This document shows positions 33,194-41,110 of a stretch of 64,000 nucleotides of DNA, piece after piece. The translations under genes and the position numbers were made by a program. Under the pieces are notes generated by a model. That model saw only the letters and a program-made list of their open reading frames with translations, made no database searches and was not told where the DNA came from. The stretch's first letter is position 1; each line of letters opens with the position of its first letter. Source of the stretch: Eikenella longinqua (GTDB lineage Bacteria; Pseudomonadota; Gammaproteobacteria; Burkholderiales; Neisseriaceae). Where the stretch lies: the NCBI RefSeq assembly GCF_001648355.1, contig NZ_LXSL01000032.1:1-64000 (forward strand), given 5' to 3'.

Positions 33194-33748
33194 CTAGGCC
33201 GGCTGGGGATGGGCGCCTTGGGCGGCCAGCGGCGGGCGTTGCACCAAGGGGATAACGGGGCGGCGAGGCGCGGCCTGCTCGTTGACAAACAGGTGGTTGA
33301 GCACTTCGCCCGTGCGCAAATCAATAAAGCGCTGGTTGGTATCGGGGCTGTCGAGGCCGCCCAGTTCCATCTTCCAGCGGCCGGTTTTGAGATAGGTGAG
33401 CTGCGGGATGATGGCGATGGAGGCGCGCTCCAGCTCGTCTTGCTCCAGGCCGGTGTAGAGACAGCTGTGCAGACCGGCTTCGCGCACGGCTTGTAAAAGC
33501 GGCAGCAGTTTTTCAGGTAGCCACTCGCCGCCCATAAACAATACGCAGGTAATCAGGCCGCGATAGCGCGCCAGGCGGCTTTGCAGGTATTCTGGCGTTA
33601 ATTCGGTGCCCAAACCGCCCTTCCAGCTATCAGCGCTGTGGCAGCCTTTGCAGCGCAGCGGGCAGCCGGAAAACAGAAACGCCAGCGACACTTCGCCCGG
33701 CACTTCCTGCCACACCACCTGCTCCCGGGTAAATTTCAGCGTTTCCAT
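33194..33748 (-). CDS. nrdG: Anaerobic ribonucleotide reductase activase
   Basis: 184 residues from ATG complemented at 33746-33748; an upstream in-frame ATG would place the start inside the NrdR operator. Radical-SAM cluster motif FSGCPLRCKGCHS at about 31-43. Generates the glycyl radical on NrdD using SAM and a 4Fe-4S cluster. nrdG precedes nrdD by 48 bases, so they form an operon. An uptake sequence near 33508 encodes EWLPEKL. Confidence 0.94.
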   Translation of the reverse strand: METLKFTREQVVWQEVPGEVSLAFLFSGCPLRCKGCHSADSWKGGLGTELTPEYLQSRLARYRGLITCVLFMGGEWLPEKLLPLLQAVREAGLHSCLYTGLEQDELERASIAIIPQLTYLKTGRWKMELGGLDSPDTNQRFIDLRTGEVLNHLFVNEQAAPRRPVIPLVQRPPLAAQGAHPQPA

Positions 33749-33764
33749 AGACCTATCCTTAAAA

Positions 33765-33811
33765 ATACAACATATAGTGCTTAAATTTTTCTCAAACACT
33801 ATATGTTGTGG
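33765..33811 (-). promoter_or_regulatory. Pair of NrdR boxes upstream of nrdG-nrdD
   Basis: ACACTATATGTTGTGG (33796-33811) fits the NrdR consensus acaCwAtATaTwGtgt. A second box, read on the other strand, is 33765-33780 (GCACTATATGTTGTAT). Their 13-base cores are perfect inverted repeats and the centres are 31 bases apart, about three helix turns, as expected for cooperative NrdR binding. It lies 17-63 bases before the nrdG start. Confidence 0.88.
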
Positions 33812-33893
33812 TGGATTGTCGTGCTTTGGCCGGGAAAACGCAAGCGGTTCGGCCGTTAATTTGAGTTAAAATGCGAGTGATTATCAGATGAAA

Positions 33894-33922
33894 CCGGCAA
33901 CTGTTTCCTTTGCCGGATTTTT
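33894..33922 (+). terminator. Small hairpin with T-run
   Basis: CCGGCAA (33894-33900) pairs with TTGCCGG (33910-33916) followed by ATTTTTG. No gene precedes it on this strand, so it would end a short untranslated transcript or is fortuitous. Confidence 0.45.
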
Positions 33923-34063
33923 GTGTGAACCAAGATTTGAGGCGCTTTCGGCGGCGTTGGGCCAAGCGATTGTTTCCTTCTTAACCGATAGCGCCGCCGC
34001 CATAGGTTTTGATTTGGCGCAAAAGTGTGCCGGCTTGCCGAAGCACCCCCGCGCCACAAGACA

Positions 34064-34095
34064 AAGGCTACCTGAAAATACTTTTTCAGGTAGCC
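34064..34095. repeat. Inverted uptake pair
   Basis: AAAGGCTACCTGAAAA and TTTTTCAGGTAGCC, short loop, in the 469-base gap between nrdG and the exported-repeat gene. Confidence 0.88.
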
Positions 34096-34137
34096 CTATA
34101 AACCAAGCGTTTGCCCGTATTCCTGCGCAAAAACCCA

Positions 34138-34166
34138 TTGGAAAACTTAACGCAATTAGGCATAAT
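34138..34166 (+). promoter_or_regulatory. Candidate promoter of the three-domain exported protein
   Basis: TTGGAA (34138-34143), 17 bases, CATAAT (34161-34166); 52 bases before the ATG. Confidence 0.6.
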
Positions 34167-34217
34167 ACCGCACGCTTTTGCGTAAGCACACATTTCCTTT
34201 ACTTGAAAGGTTTCTCA

Positions 34218-35408
34218 ATGAACAAACTCGCCCTGCTGCCGATTTTGGCCGCCCTCTCCCTCCCCGCCTTCGCCGCCGACGGCTATCTTACCGAACAGGC
34301 TTCGCGCCACAGCGAAACCATCAAAGGAGAAGACCCTGCCGCCAGCCTACTGTTTGAGCGCACCGTGCGCATTGAAGAAGGCCAGAGCAACACCACCCCG
34401 CTCGATGTGAAAGCCGGGCAGGTTTATACCGTGTTTGCCGACTGCGCCGCCAACTGCGGCAACATCAGTTTCAGCGTTACCCAAGGCCGCAACACCCTGT
34501 TCCGCAAATCACGCGGCGACGGCGCCCGCTACACCTGGCAGGCCGAGCGCGACGGCCGCGTGGAGCTCAACACCGAAATGAAAGACTGCAACCGCAGCCG
34601 CTGCCGCTCCATGGTGCAAGTGTTCACCGGCGGCAAAGTGGGCAACAGCGACAGCGCCGGCACCCTGGCCGACGCTCAAAAACGCAACCGCGAGCAAATT
34701 CAAGAGCTCGATAAAGACAGCCGCGAGCTGCCCATCATCAGCGGCAGCCTGGCCGACGGCCAAAGCCGCAGCATCGATCTCGAACTTGCCGCCAACAAGT
34801 ATTACCACATCCGCGCCAACTGCGACGCAAGCTGCGAAGACATCGACCTTGCCCTGAGCGCCAACGGCAAAGCCATCGCCGCCGACACCGACAGCGACAA
34901 CGTGCCCGCACTCAGCTTCAAAGCTGAGCAAAGCGGCCGCCACCAGCTCAAAATCAGCATAGAAGACTGCGACGCCGACACCTGCGCCTATTCCGTCCAA
35001 GTCTTCGAAGGCAGCAGCAACACCGATCCCACCCTGCTGCGCGCCCATCGCACCAACATAGAAGCCGTGCACAACCGCGACCCTGAAGCCCGCGTGTTCC
35101 TCCTGCGCCCGCTGAGCCTGGCCCAAGGCCAAAGCCACACCGAGCAGCTCAACCTCACCGCCGGCAAAGTCTATACCTTCTACGGCGACTGCGACGCCCA
35201 ATGCTCCGACATCGACCTCACCCTGCGCCTCAACGGCCGCATCGTGAAGCAAGACGTATTGGGTGACAGCGTGCCCCTGTTCAGCTACCGCGCCCCGCGC
35301 AGCGGCCGCTACAGCGTTACCCTGCCCATGAAAGAATGCAGCAGCACCACCTGCGCCGCCAGCATTCACATCTTCGAAGGCAGCAAAATGGTGTACGACC
35401 GCCAATAA
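34218..35408 (+). CDS. Exported protein with three copies of an unrecognised four-Cys domain
   Basis: 396 residues from ATG 34218, which starts a clear Sec signal peptide (MNKLALLPILAALSLPAFAA). The mature part is three tandem units of about 120 residues (about 20-150, 151-275, 276-396). Each has L..GQ, then AGK.YT...DCD..C..ID..L, then SG......M..C....C...I..FEG. The first copy is the most diverged. The pattern resembles a PPC-like beta sandwich with two disulfides; this is inference. Two single-domain paralogues follow. Periplasmic or secreted; function unknown. Confidence 0.85.
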   Translation: MNKLALLPILAALSLPAFAADGYLTEQASRHSETIKGEDPAASLLFERTVRIEEGQSNTTPLDVKAGQVYTVFADCAANCGNISFSVTQGRNTLFRKSRGDGARYTWQAERDGRVELNTEMKDCNRSRCRSMVQVFTGGKVGNSDSAGTLADAQKRNREQIQELDKDSRELPIISGSLADGQSRSIDLELAANKYYHIRANCDASCEDIDLALSANGKAIAADTDSDNVPALSFKAEQSGRHQLKISIEDCDADTCAYSVQVFEGSSNTDPTLLRAHRTNIEAVHNRDPEARVFLLRPLSLAQGQSHTEQLNLTAGKVYTFYGDCDAQCSDIDLTLRLNGRIVKQDVLGDSVPLFSYRAPRSGRYSVTLPMKECSSTTCAASIHIFEGSKMVYDRQ

Positions 35409-35416
35409 GCTCCAAC

Positions 35417-35525
35417 AGGCTACCTGAAATGAGCGTAGCGAAGTTTCTGCGAAGCCAAAAATTTCAGGTAGCCCCTTCCCAAAAGGCTACCTGAAAACCG
35501 CACAGCCCAATTTTCAGGTAGCCTC
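35417..35525. repeat. Cluster of four uptake sequences with dispersed repeat
   Basis: Four copies in alternating orientation (35419, 35463, 35484, 35511). Between the first two lies GAGCGTAGCGAAGTTTCTGC, a copy of the dispersed uptake-linked repeat. Confidence 0.88.
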
Positions 35526-35573
35526 TAGGCAAGCCGAGCATTATCCCCATCATCACACGAAAGGAATCACCAA

Positions 35574-36032
35574 ATGAACAAATTTGCCACCCTCGCCCTG
35601 ATTGCCGCCATCGCCGCCCCCGCCGCCTTGGCCAACGACCTGCAAAACGAGCACAACACCAACCGCGAAATCGTCAGCAATGTCGACCCCCGCGCCCGCG
35701 AACTGCTGCTGCGCCCCGCCCGCATCCACCAAGGCCGCACCTACACCCTGCCCGTTAGCCTGCGTGCCGGCAAGTTCTACACCTTCTTCGGCGACTGCGA
35801 CAACAATTGCAACAACATAGACATGAACCTGATTGCCGCCAACGGCGCCCGCGTGGCCGGCGACAACCTGCCCGACAACGCCCCGCTGTTCACCTTCCAC
35901 GCCACCCGCAGCGGCAACTACCGCGTTGTGCTCAGCATGAAAAACTGTGACGACCGCAACGGCTGCAAAGCCTCCATCCACGCCTTCGAAGGCACCCGCC
36001 GCGTGTACGACACCTTTATCCGCGCACAATAA
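35574..36032 (+). CDS. Exported single-domain paralogue of the four-Cys family
   Basis: 152 residues. Signal peptide MNKFATLALIAAIAAPAALA, then one domain: NREIVSNVDPRARELLLRP, SLRAGKFYTFFGDCDNNCNN, APLFTFHATRSGNYRVVLSM, then CDDRNGCKASIHAFEG. Closest in pattern to the third domain of the upstream protein (both end near VYD). The gene has its own ribosome site (AAGGAAT) and is separated by the uptake cluster, so co-transcription is uncertain. Confidence 0.85.
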   Translation: MNKFATLALIAAIAAPAALANDLQNEHNTNREIVSNVDPRARELLLRPARIHQGRTYTLPVSLRAGKFYTFFGDCDNNCNNIDMNLIAANGARVAGDNLPDNAPLFTFHATRSGNYRVVLSMKNCDDRNGCKASIHAFEGTRRVYDTFIRAQ

Positions 36033-36264
36033 CCCGCACGGCAAAACCGCCCGCAACCACATTGCAGGCGGTTTTGCCTATTTCCCCGCACATCCCCGCG
36101 CAAACCAAACCGAAAGTCCAAAAATTAGCATTTCCTGCCAAGCAGCATCCACCCTCCCCCAATCTTTGCCAAACCCACTCCCCGCCATAGCTATTTTCAA
36201 TTCCGCCCTCGCCCGCTTTCAGGTAGCCTAGCTCCCCATTTCCACCCGCGCAACCGACACCGCC

Positions 36265-36702
36265 ATGCCCCGCCCAGCCGCACTCCTGCCCATCCTCCTC
36301 CTGCTCCTCGCCATCCCCGCTCACGCCGGCGGCTGGCTGCACCAAGCCCAGCGCATGAACCGCGAAGCCGTGCGCAAAGAAGACCGGCAGGCACGGCAGC
36401 ACAAGCTCTTCCAAGGCCGCCTCTCCCAAGGCCAGGCCCAGCCCAGGCAAGTTACCCTGAGCGCCGGCAAACACTACACCTTCTTCGCCGACTGCGACCG
36501 CCACTGCACCAATATCGACCTCACCCTCCTGCTCGACGGCCGCACCATCGCCGCCGACACCGACCCGCACGACGCCCCCATGTTCGGCTGGTACGCCCGC
36601 GAAAGCGGCAACTACACCCTCACCCTCACCATGCCCCACTGCTCCGACGAGCAATGCGCCTACAGCATCCAAGTATTCGAAGGCCGCAAGCCCATCCTGT
36701 AA
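36265..36702 (+). CDS. Exported single-domain paralogue of the four-Cys family
   Basis: 145 residues. Signal peptide MPRPAALLPILLLLLAIPAH followed by AGG. One domain with NREAVRKEDRQARQHKLFQG, LSAGKHYTFFADCDRHCTNI and CSDEQCAYSIQVFEGRKPIL. All four Cys are kept. Third member of the local family (fifth domain copy). No good ribosome site just before the ATG; preceded by an uptake sequence at about 36218. Confidence 0.82.
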   Translation: MPRPAALLPILLLLLAIPAHAGGWLHQAQRMNREAVRKEDRQARQHKLFQGRLSQGQAQPRQVTLSAGKHYTFFADCDRHCTNIDLTLLLDGRTIAADTDPHDAPMFGWYARESGNYTLTLTMPHCSDEQCAYSIQVFEGRKPIL

Positions 36703-36721
36703 ACATCCCAATCCGCCAAAC

Positions 36722-36765
36722 TTTTTCAGGTAGCCCCTGCCACACGCCAAAGGCTACCTGAAAAA
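36722..36765. repeat. Inverted uptake pair
   Basis: TTTTTCAGGTAGCC and AAAGGCTACCTGAAAAA after the third four-Cys gene. Confidence 0.85.
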
Positions 36766-36967
36766 TGCCAACAGCCGCATCACACACCCCCGCCGACGCC
36801 CCAACCCTTCCCATCTTAATTAACCCAACTTCACACAACCAGCCGCACACCATTCCACGCAGCCGCCCGCTCGCAGCACAAAGCGCCAAACCCTTTGCGC
36901 TGGTTCTCTTTTCCCACGGTATTTTCAGCGCAAACGGGCAAAACGTGCCAATCGGCGCGGGGAGTAT

Positions 36968-36973
36968 TATAAT
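36968..36973 (+). promoter_or_regulatory. Candidate -10 box for rarD
   Basis: A perfect TATAAT lies 32 bases before the rarD ATG. No convincing -35 was seen (GTGCCA at 36945 is weak). Confidence 0.5.
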
Positions 36974-37004
36974 GTTAATTATCTTTAATTCCGAAAGGCT
37001 GTGT

Positions 37005-37922
37005 ATGTCACAAACAGGCATGTCGAGAATGGCCAAGGGGATTATTGCGGCCGTGGTCTCCAATATTTTGTTCGGCTCGCTGTTTATGTTTGGCCCGTGG
37101 ATGCGCCCGATGACCGGCACGGATGTGTTTGCCTGGCGTATTATCGGCACCTTTGCCTGCGCGCTCTCCGTGATGATGCTCACTTCGGCCAAACACGATG
37201 CGGCCGCCTTCCTACGCGAAATCGGCGGCAATGTGCGCCGCTGGGTGCTGGTGCTGCTGCCCGCGCCGATTATGATCGGCCAGATTTGGCTGTATATGTG
37301 GGCGCCGGTAAACGGCAAGGGTGTGGATGTGTCGATGGGCTATTTCCTGTTTCCGCTCTCGATGATGGTGGGCGGGGTGATGGTGTTCCGCGAGCGGCTG
37401 GACAGGCTGCAAATGGTGGCCGTGCTGCTGGCTTCGGCGGCGGTGGCGCTGGAAATCTGGCACAGCGGCACGTTTTCCTGGGTAACCATCGCGGTGTTCG
37501 CCACTTTCCCGATCTACTACATCATGCGCCGCCAGCAGGGCGTGCCGCCGCTCTTGGGGCTGCTGATGGATTTGATTTTGGCGCTGCCTTTTGTGATTTG
37601 GTATTTGGTGATGTATTCGCCCAGCCCGGCCATGATTGAGGCCAAGCCGATCCTGCTGCTGTTTGTTGTGCTGCTGGGGCTCAACGGCGCGGTGTCGATG
37701 CAGATCAACCTCACGGCCAACGAGCTTTTGCCGGTGGTGCTGTTTGGCATGCTGAGCTATTTGGAGCCGGCGCTGCTGTTTTTGCTCTCGGTGTTTGTGT
37801 TGGGCGAGCATTTGGATTGGGTAACAATGGTGAGCCACAGCCTGATTTGGGCGAGCATTATCGTGATGCTGTATCACGGCATCCAAGCCATGCGCCGCGA
37901 AAAGGCAGAACAGGCTACCTGA
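37005..37922 (+). CDS. rarD: RarD-type EamA/DMT transporter
   Basis: 305 residues from ATG 37005, six bases after AAGG (ATG 37020 also possible); a longer upstream frame is rejected. About ten membrane segments in two EamA repeats. RarD hallmarks are FGSLFMFGPWMRPMTGTDVF, PIMIGQIWLYMWAPVNGKGV and SMGYFLFPLSMMVGG. Probable metabolite exporter; substrate unknown. The stop codon and last residues QAT come from an uptake sequence (CAG GCT ACC TGA). Confidence 0.88.
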   Translation: MSQTGMSRMAKGIIAAVVSNILFGSLFMFGPWMRPMTGTDVFAWRIIGTFACALSVMMLTSAKHDAAAFLREIGGNVRRWVLVLLPAPIMIGQIWLYMWAPVNGKGVDVSMGYFLFPLSMMVGGVMVFRERLDRLQMVAVLLASAAVALEIWHSGTFSWVTIAVFATFPIYYIMRRQQGVPPLLGLLMDLILALPFVIWYLVMYSPSPAMIEAKPILLLFVVLLGLNGAVSMQINLTANELLPVVLFGMLSYLEPALLFLLSVFVLGEHLDWVTMVSHSLIWASIIVMLYHGIQAMRREKAEQAT

Positions 37923-38010
37923 AAAATCTGCACCCGCTGCAATGCAATCAACACCAGGCTTCCCGCGCGGAAGCCTTTCTCTTTCCGGCAAAAACGGCAT
38001 GGGCGTAATG

Positions 38011-38019
38011 TGTTATAAT
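38011..38019 (+). promoter_or_regulatory. Extended -10 promoter
   Basis: TGTTATAAT is a perfect extended -10 element, 82 bases before the 38101 gene and upstream of gyrB. An uptake sequence (about 38031) follows in the leader. Confidence 0.6.
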
Positions 38020-38100
38020 CGCGCGTTAGATTTCAGGTAGCCTGAAACCGCATTGAACACACATCATTTCCCGATATAACAATACCTTTCATCACCACCC

Positions 38101-38454
38101 ATGCCAAACGAAATCGCCGACATCAGCTACGAAATCCTGGAAAACGAAAACGGCCAAGAAACCCCCGCCCTGTTTATCGCCTGCAATATCAACAACGAAG
38201 CAGAAGCAGAGGCATTCGTGGCCGAAGTGCAGCAGGCCGTTTCCAGCCAGCTTTTGATGCCCTGCCAAGAGGCCAAACTCCTGATGATCACCATCATCGG
38301 CGGCATCGAGGCCGAAGCCTTCCGCCGGCTTTGGCTGCCGCGCATGGAAGCAGACAAATTATTCGCCGCACTCATGGATAGGCTGGAAACCGCCGTGGTG
38401 GTGCACGGCACGCCCGCCGGCGAAATCGTCGGCCAAGCCTCCCTGCTGGCCTAA
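38101..38454 (+). CDS. Unrecognised small protein upstream of gyrB
   Basis: 117 residues, acidic, no export signal. A hydrophobic core segment LLMITIIGGIEAEAFRRLWL sits mid-protein and AVVVHGTPAGEIVG near the end. Family unknown. It shares the promoter region with gyrB, 80 bases further on, with an uptake sequence in the gap. Confidence 0.75.
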   Translation: MPNEIADISYEILENENGQETPALFIACNINNEAEAEAFVAEVQQAVSSQLLMPCQEAKLLMITIIGGIEAEAFRRLWLPRMEADKLFAALMDRLETAVVVHGTPAGEIVGQASLLA

Positions 38455-38534
38455 CCGGCTGCCGGTTAAACCTCCTAATTTGCGCTGCCATTTTTCAGGT
38501 AGCCTCAACTCATTCTAATCACAGCAAAACCATC

Positions 38535-40934
38535 ATGACAGAACAAACCCAGCAAGAATACGGCGCCGACAGCATCCAAGTCCTCGAAGGATTGGAAGCC
38601 GTGCGCAAACGCCCCGGCATGTATATCGGCGACACCCAAGACGGCTCCGGCCTGCACCACATGGTGTTCGAAGTGCTCGACAACGCCATCGACGAAGCCC
38701 TGGCCGGCCATTGCGACAACATCACCGTGGCCATCAACGCTGACGAATCCATCACCATCGAAGACAACGGCCGCGGCATCCCCACCGGCATCCACCCGAA
38801 AGAAGGCCGCTCCGCCGCCGAAGTCATCATGACCATCCTGCATGCGGGCGGCAAGTTCGACAACAACAGCTACAAAGTCTCCGGCGGCCTGCACGGCGTG
38901 GGCGTATCCGTGGTGAACGCGCTTTCTGATTGGTTAAAACTGACGATTTGGCGCGAAGGCAAAGAGCACTTCGTAGAATTCCGCCGCGGCGAAACCGTGG
39001 CCCCGCTCAAAGCCGTGGCCGATTGCCCTGCCGACAAACACGGCACGCGCGTGCAATTCCTCGCCAGCGAAGACACCTTCGGCCTCGTGCAATACAAATT
39101 TGAAACGCTGGCCAAACGCATCCGCGAATTATCGTTCTTGAACAACGGCGTGAAAATCGAGCTCTTCGACAAGCGCGACGGCAAGCACGAAAACTTCGCC
39201 GAAAGCGGCGGCGTGGCCGGCTTCGTGCGCTACACCACCGGCAGCAAAAAACCGCTGCACGACAAAATCTTCTATACCATCGGCGAAAAAGACGGCATGA
39301 CCGTGGAATGCGCCATGCAGTGGAACGACAGCTATCAGGAATCCGTGCAGTGCTTCACCAACAACATCCCGCAGCGCGACGGCGGCACGCACCTCACCGC
39401 CCTGCGCGCCGCGATGACGCGCACGATTAACCAATACATCGAAGCCAACGAAATCGCCAAAAAAGCCAAGGTGGACACCAGCGGCGACGATATGCGCGAA
39501 GGCTTGGTGTGCGTGCTTTCCGTGAAGCTGCCCGACCCGAAATTCTCCTCCCAAACCAAAGATAAGCTCGTTTCCAGCGAAATCGCGCCCGTGGTGAACG
39601 AAGTGCTCAGCCAGGCGCTGCACGAATTTCTGGAAGAAAACCCGGCAGACGCCAAAATCATCTGCGGCAAAATCGTGGATGCCGCCCGCGCCCGCGAAGC
39701 CGCCCGCAAAGCCCGCGAAATCACCCGCCGCAAAGGCGTGATGGACGGCTTAGGCCTGCCCGGTAAACTGGCCGACTGCCAAGAAAAAGACCCTGCGTTA
39801 TCCGAGCTTTATCTGGTGGAGGGCGATTCTGCCGGCGGCTCCGCCAAGCAGGGCCGCGACCGCAAATTCCAAGCCATCCTGCCGCTGAAAGGCAAAATCC
39901 TCAACGTGGAAAAAGCCCGCTTTGAGAAAATGCTCGCCAGCCAGGAAGTGGCCACCCTGATTACCGCGCTGGGCACCAGCATCGGCAAAGAAGAATTCAA
40001 CTTGGAAAAACTGCGCTACCACCGCATCATCATCATGACCGATGCCGACGTGGACGGCGCCCACATCCGCACCCTGCTGCTCACCTTCTTCTACCGCCAA
40101 ATGCCCGAACTGGTGGAACGCGGCTACATCTACATCGCCCAGCCCCCACTGTATAAAGCCAAATACGGCAAGCAGGAACGCTACCTGAAAGATGACATGG
40201 AAAAAGACGAATTCCTGCTCGGGCTCGCTGTGGACAAAGCCAAAATCGTATCCGGCAGCCGCACGCTGGAAGGCCAAGAGCTGGAGCGCGCCGCCAAGCA
40301 GTTCCTGCGCGCCCGCAGCACCATCGAGCAAGAAAGCCGCATCATCGACGGCCTCGTGCTGCGCACCCTGCTCGACACCGACCCCATCGACCTCACCAGC
40401 GCCGAAAGCACCGACGCCGCCATCGCCGCGCTCAACCCCCTGCTGCACAGCGAGCAAGTGGCGCTCGAACGCCTCGACGGCCACGAAGGCGGCCATTTCG
40501 TGAAAATCACCCGTCAGCTGCACGGCAACGTGATGGTTTCCTACCTTGATCAGAAGTTTATCGACAGCAAGGCCTACCAAACCATCAGCCGCACCGCCGA
40601 GCAGCTCAAAGGCCTGGTGCAGCCCGGCGCCCTGCTCTACAAAGGCGAAGCCGAGCCGCAGCCCGTAAACAGCTTCGAGCAGGCCATCGACATCCTGCTC
40701 GCCGGCGCGCAAAAAGGCATGACCATCCAGCGCTACAAAGGGCTGGGCGAAATGAACGCCGAGCAGCTGTGGGAAACCACCATGGATCCCGAAGTGCGCC
40801 GCCTCTTGAAAGTGCGCATCGAAGACGCCATCGCCGCCGACGAAGTATTCGTCACCCTCATGGGCGACGAAGTGGAGCCGCGCCGCGAGTTTATCGAAAC
40901 CAACGCCCTGATTGCGCAGAATATCGACGCGTAA
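38535..40934 (+). CDS. gyrB: DNA gyrase subunit B
   Basis: 799 residues. GHKL ATPase with VLDNAIDEALAGHCD, IEDNGRGIPTGIHP and SGGLHGVGVSVVNALS; TOPRIM with EGDSAGGSAKQGRDR and DADVDGAHIRTLLLTFFYRQ; C-terminal QRYKGLGEMNAEQLWETTMD. Introduces negative supercoils with GyrA. The Asp of EGDSAGG and Lys of PLKGKILNVEKAR, quinolone-linked positions, are wild type. One uptake-like core (CGCTACCTGAAAG) occurs near 40182 in frame. Confidence 0.98.
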   Translation: MTEQTQQEYGADSIQVLEGLEAVRKRPGMYIGDTQDGSGLHHMVFEVLDNAIDEALAGHCDNITVAINADESITIEDNGRGIPTGIHPKEGRSAAEVIMTILHAGGKFDNNSYKVSGGLHGVGVSVVNALSDWLKLTIWREGKEHFVEFRRGETVAPLKAVADCPADKHGTRVQFLASEDTFGLVQYKFETLAKRIRELSFLNNGVKIELFDKRDGKHENFAESGGVAGFVRYTTGSKKPLHDKIFYTIGEKDGMTVECAMQWNDSYQESVQCFTNNIPQRDGGTHLTALRAAMTRTINQYIEANEIAKKAKVDTSGDDMREGLVCVLSVKLPDPKFSSQTKDKLVSSEIAPVVNEVLSQALHEFLEENPADAKIICGKIVDAARAREAARKAREITRRKGVMDGLGLPGKLADCQEKDPALSELYLVEGDSAGGSAKQGRDRKFQAILPLKGKILNVEKARFEKMLASQEVATLITALGTSIGKEEFNLEKLRYHRIIIMTDADVDGAHIRTLLLTFFYRQMPELVERGYIYIAQPPLYKAKYGKQERYLKDDMEKDEFLLGLAVDKAKIVSGSRTLEGQELERAAKQFLRARSTIEQESRIIDGLVLRTLLDTDPIDLTSAESTDAAIAALNPLLHSEQVALERLDGHEGGHFVKITRQLHGNVMVSYLDQKFIDSKAYQTISRTAEQLKGLVQPGALLYKGEAEPQPVNSFEQAIDILLAGAQKGMTIQRYKGLGEMNAEQLWETTMDPEVRRLLKVRIEDAIAADEVFVTLMGDEVEPRREFIETNALIAQNIDA

Positions 40935-41110
40935 CCAGCCGCACATTTTTCAGGTAGCCTTCTCTTTCCCTACCTATTCATCAACTTGACCTGAATATTT
41001 ATATAACAAATCGCAAACATAGTTTTGATAGTTAAAATTTTTGGATATAGTGCAGCCCATAGCAAGACATGAGGAATTTCCTCCCAACCATCGCAAAAGG
41101 AATGCAAACC

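Noticed and set aside
41019..41062. OxyR site upstream of katA
   Set aside because: Four ATAG motifs exist, but the spacing (9, 19, 12) does not match the OxyR tetramer pattern.
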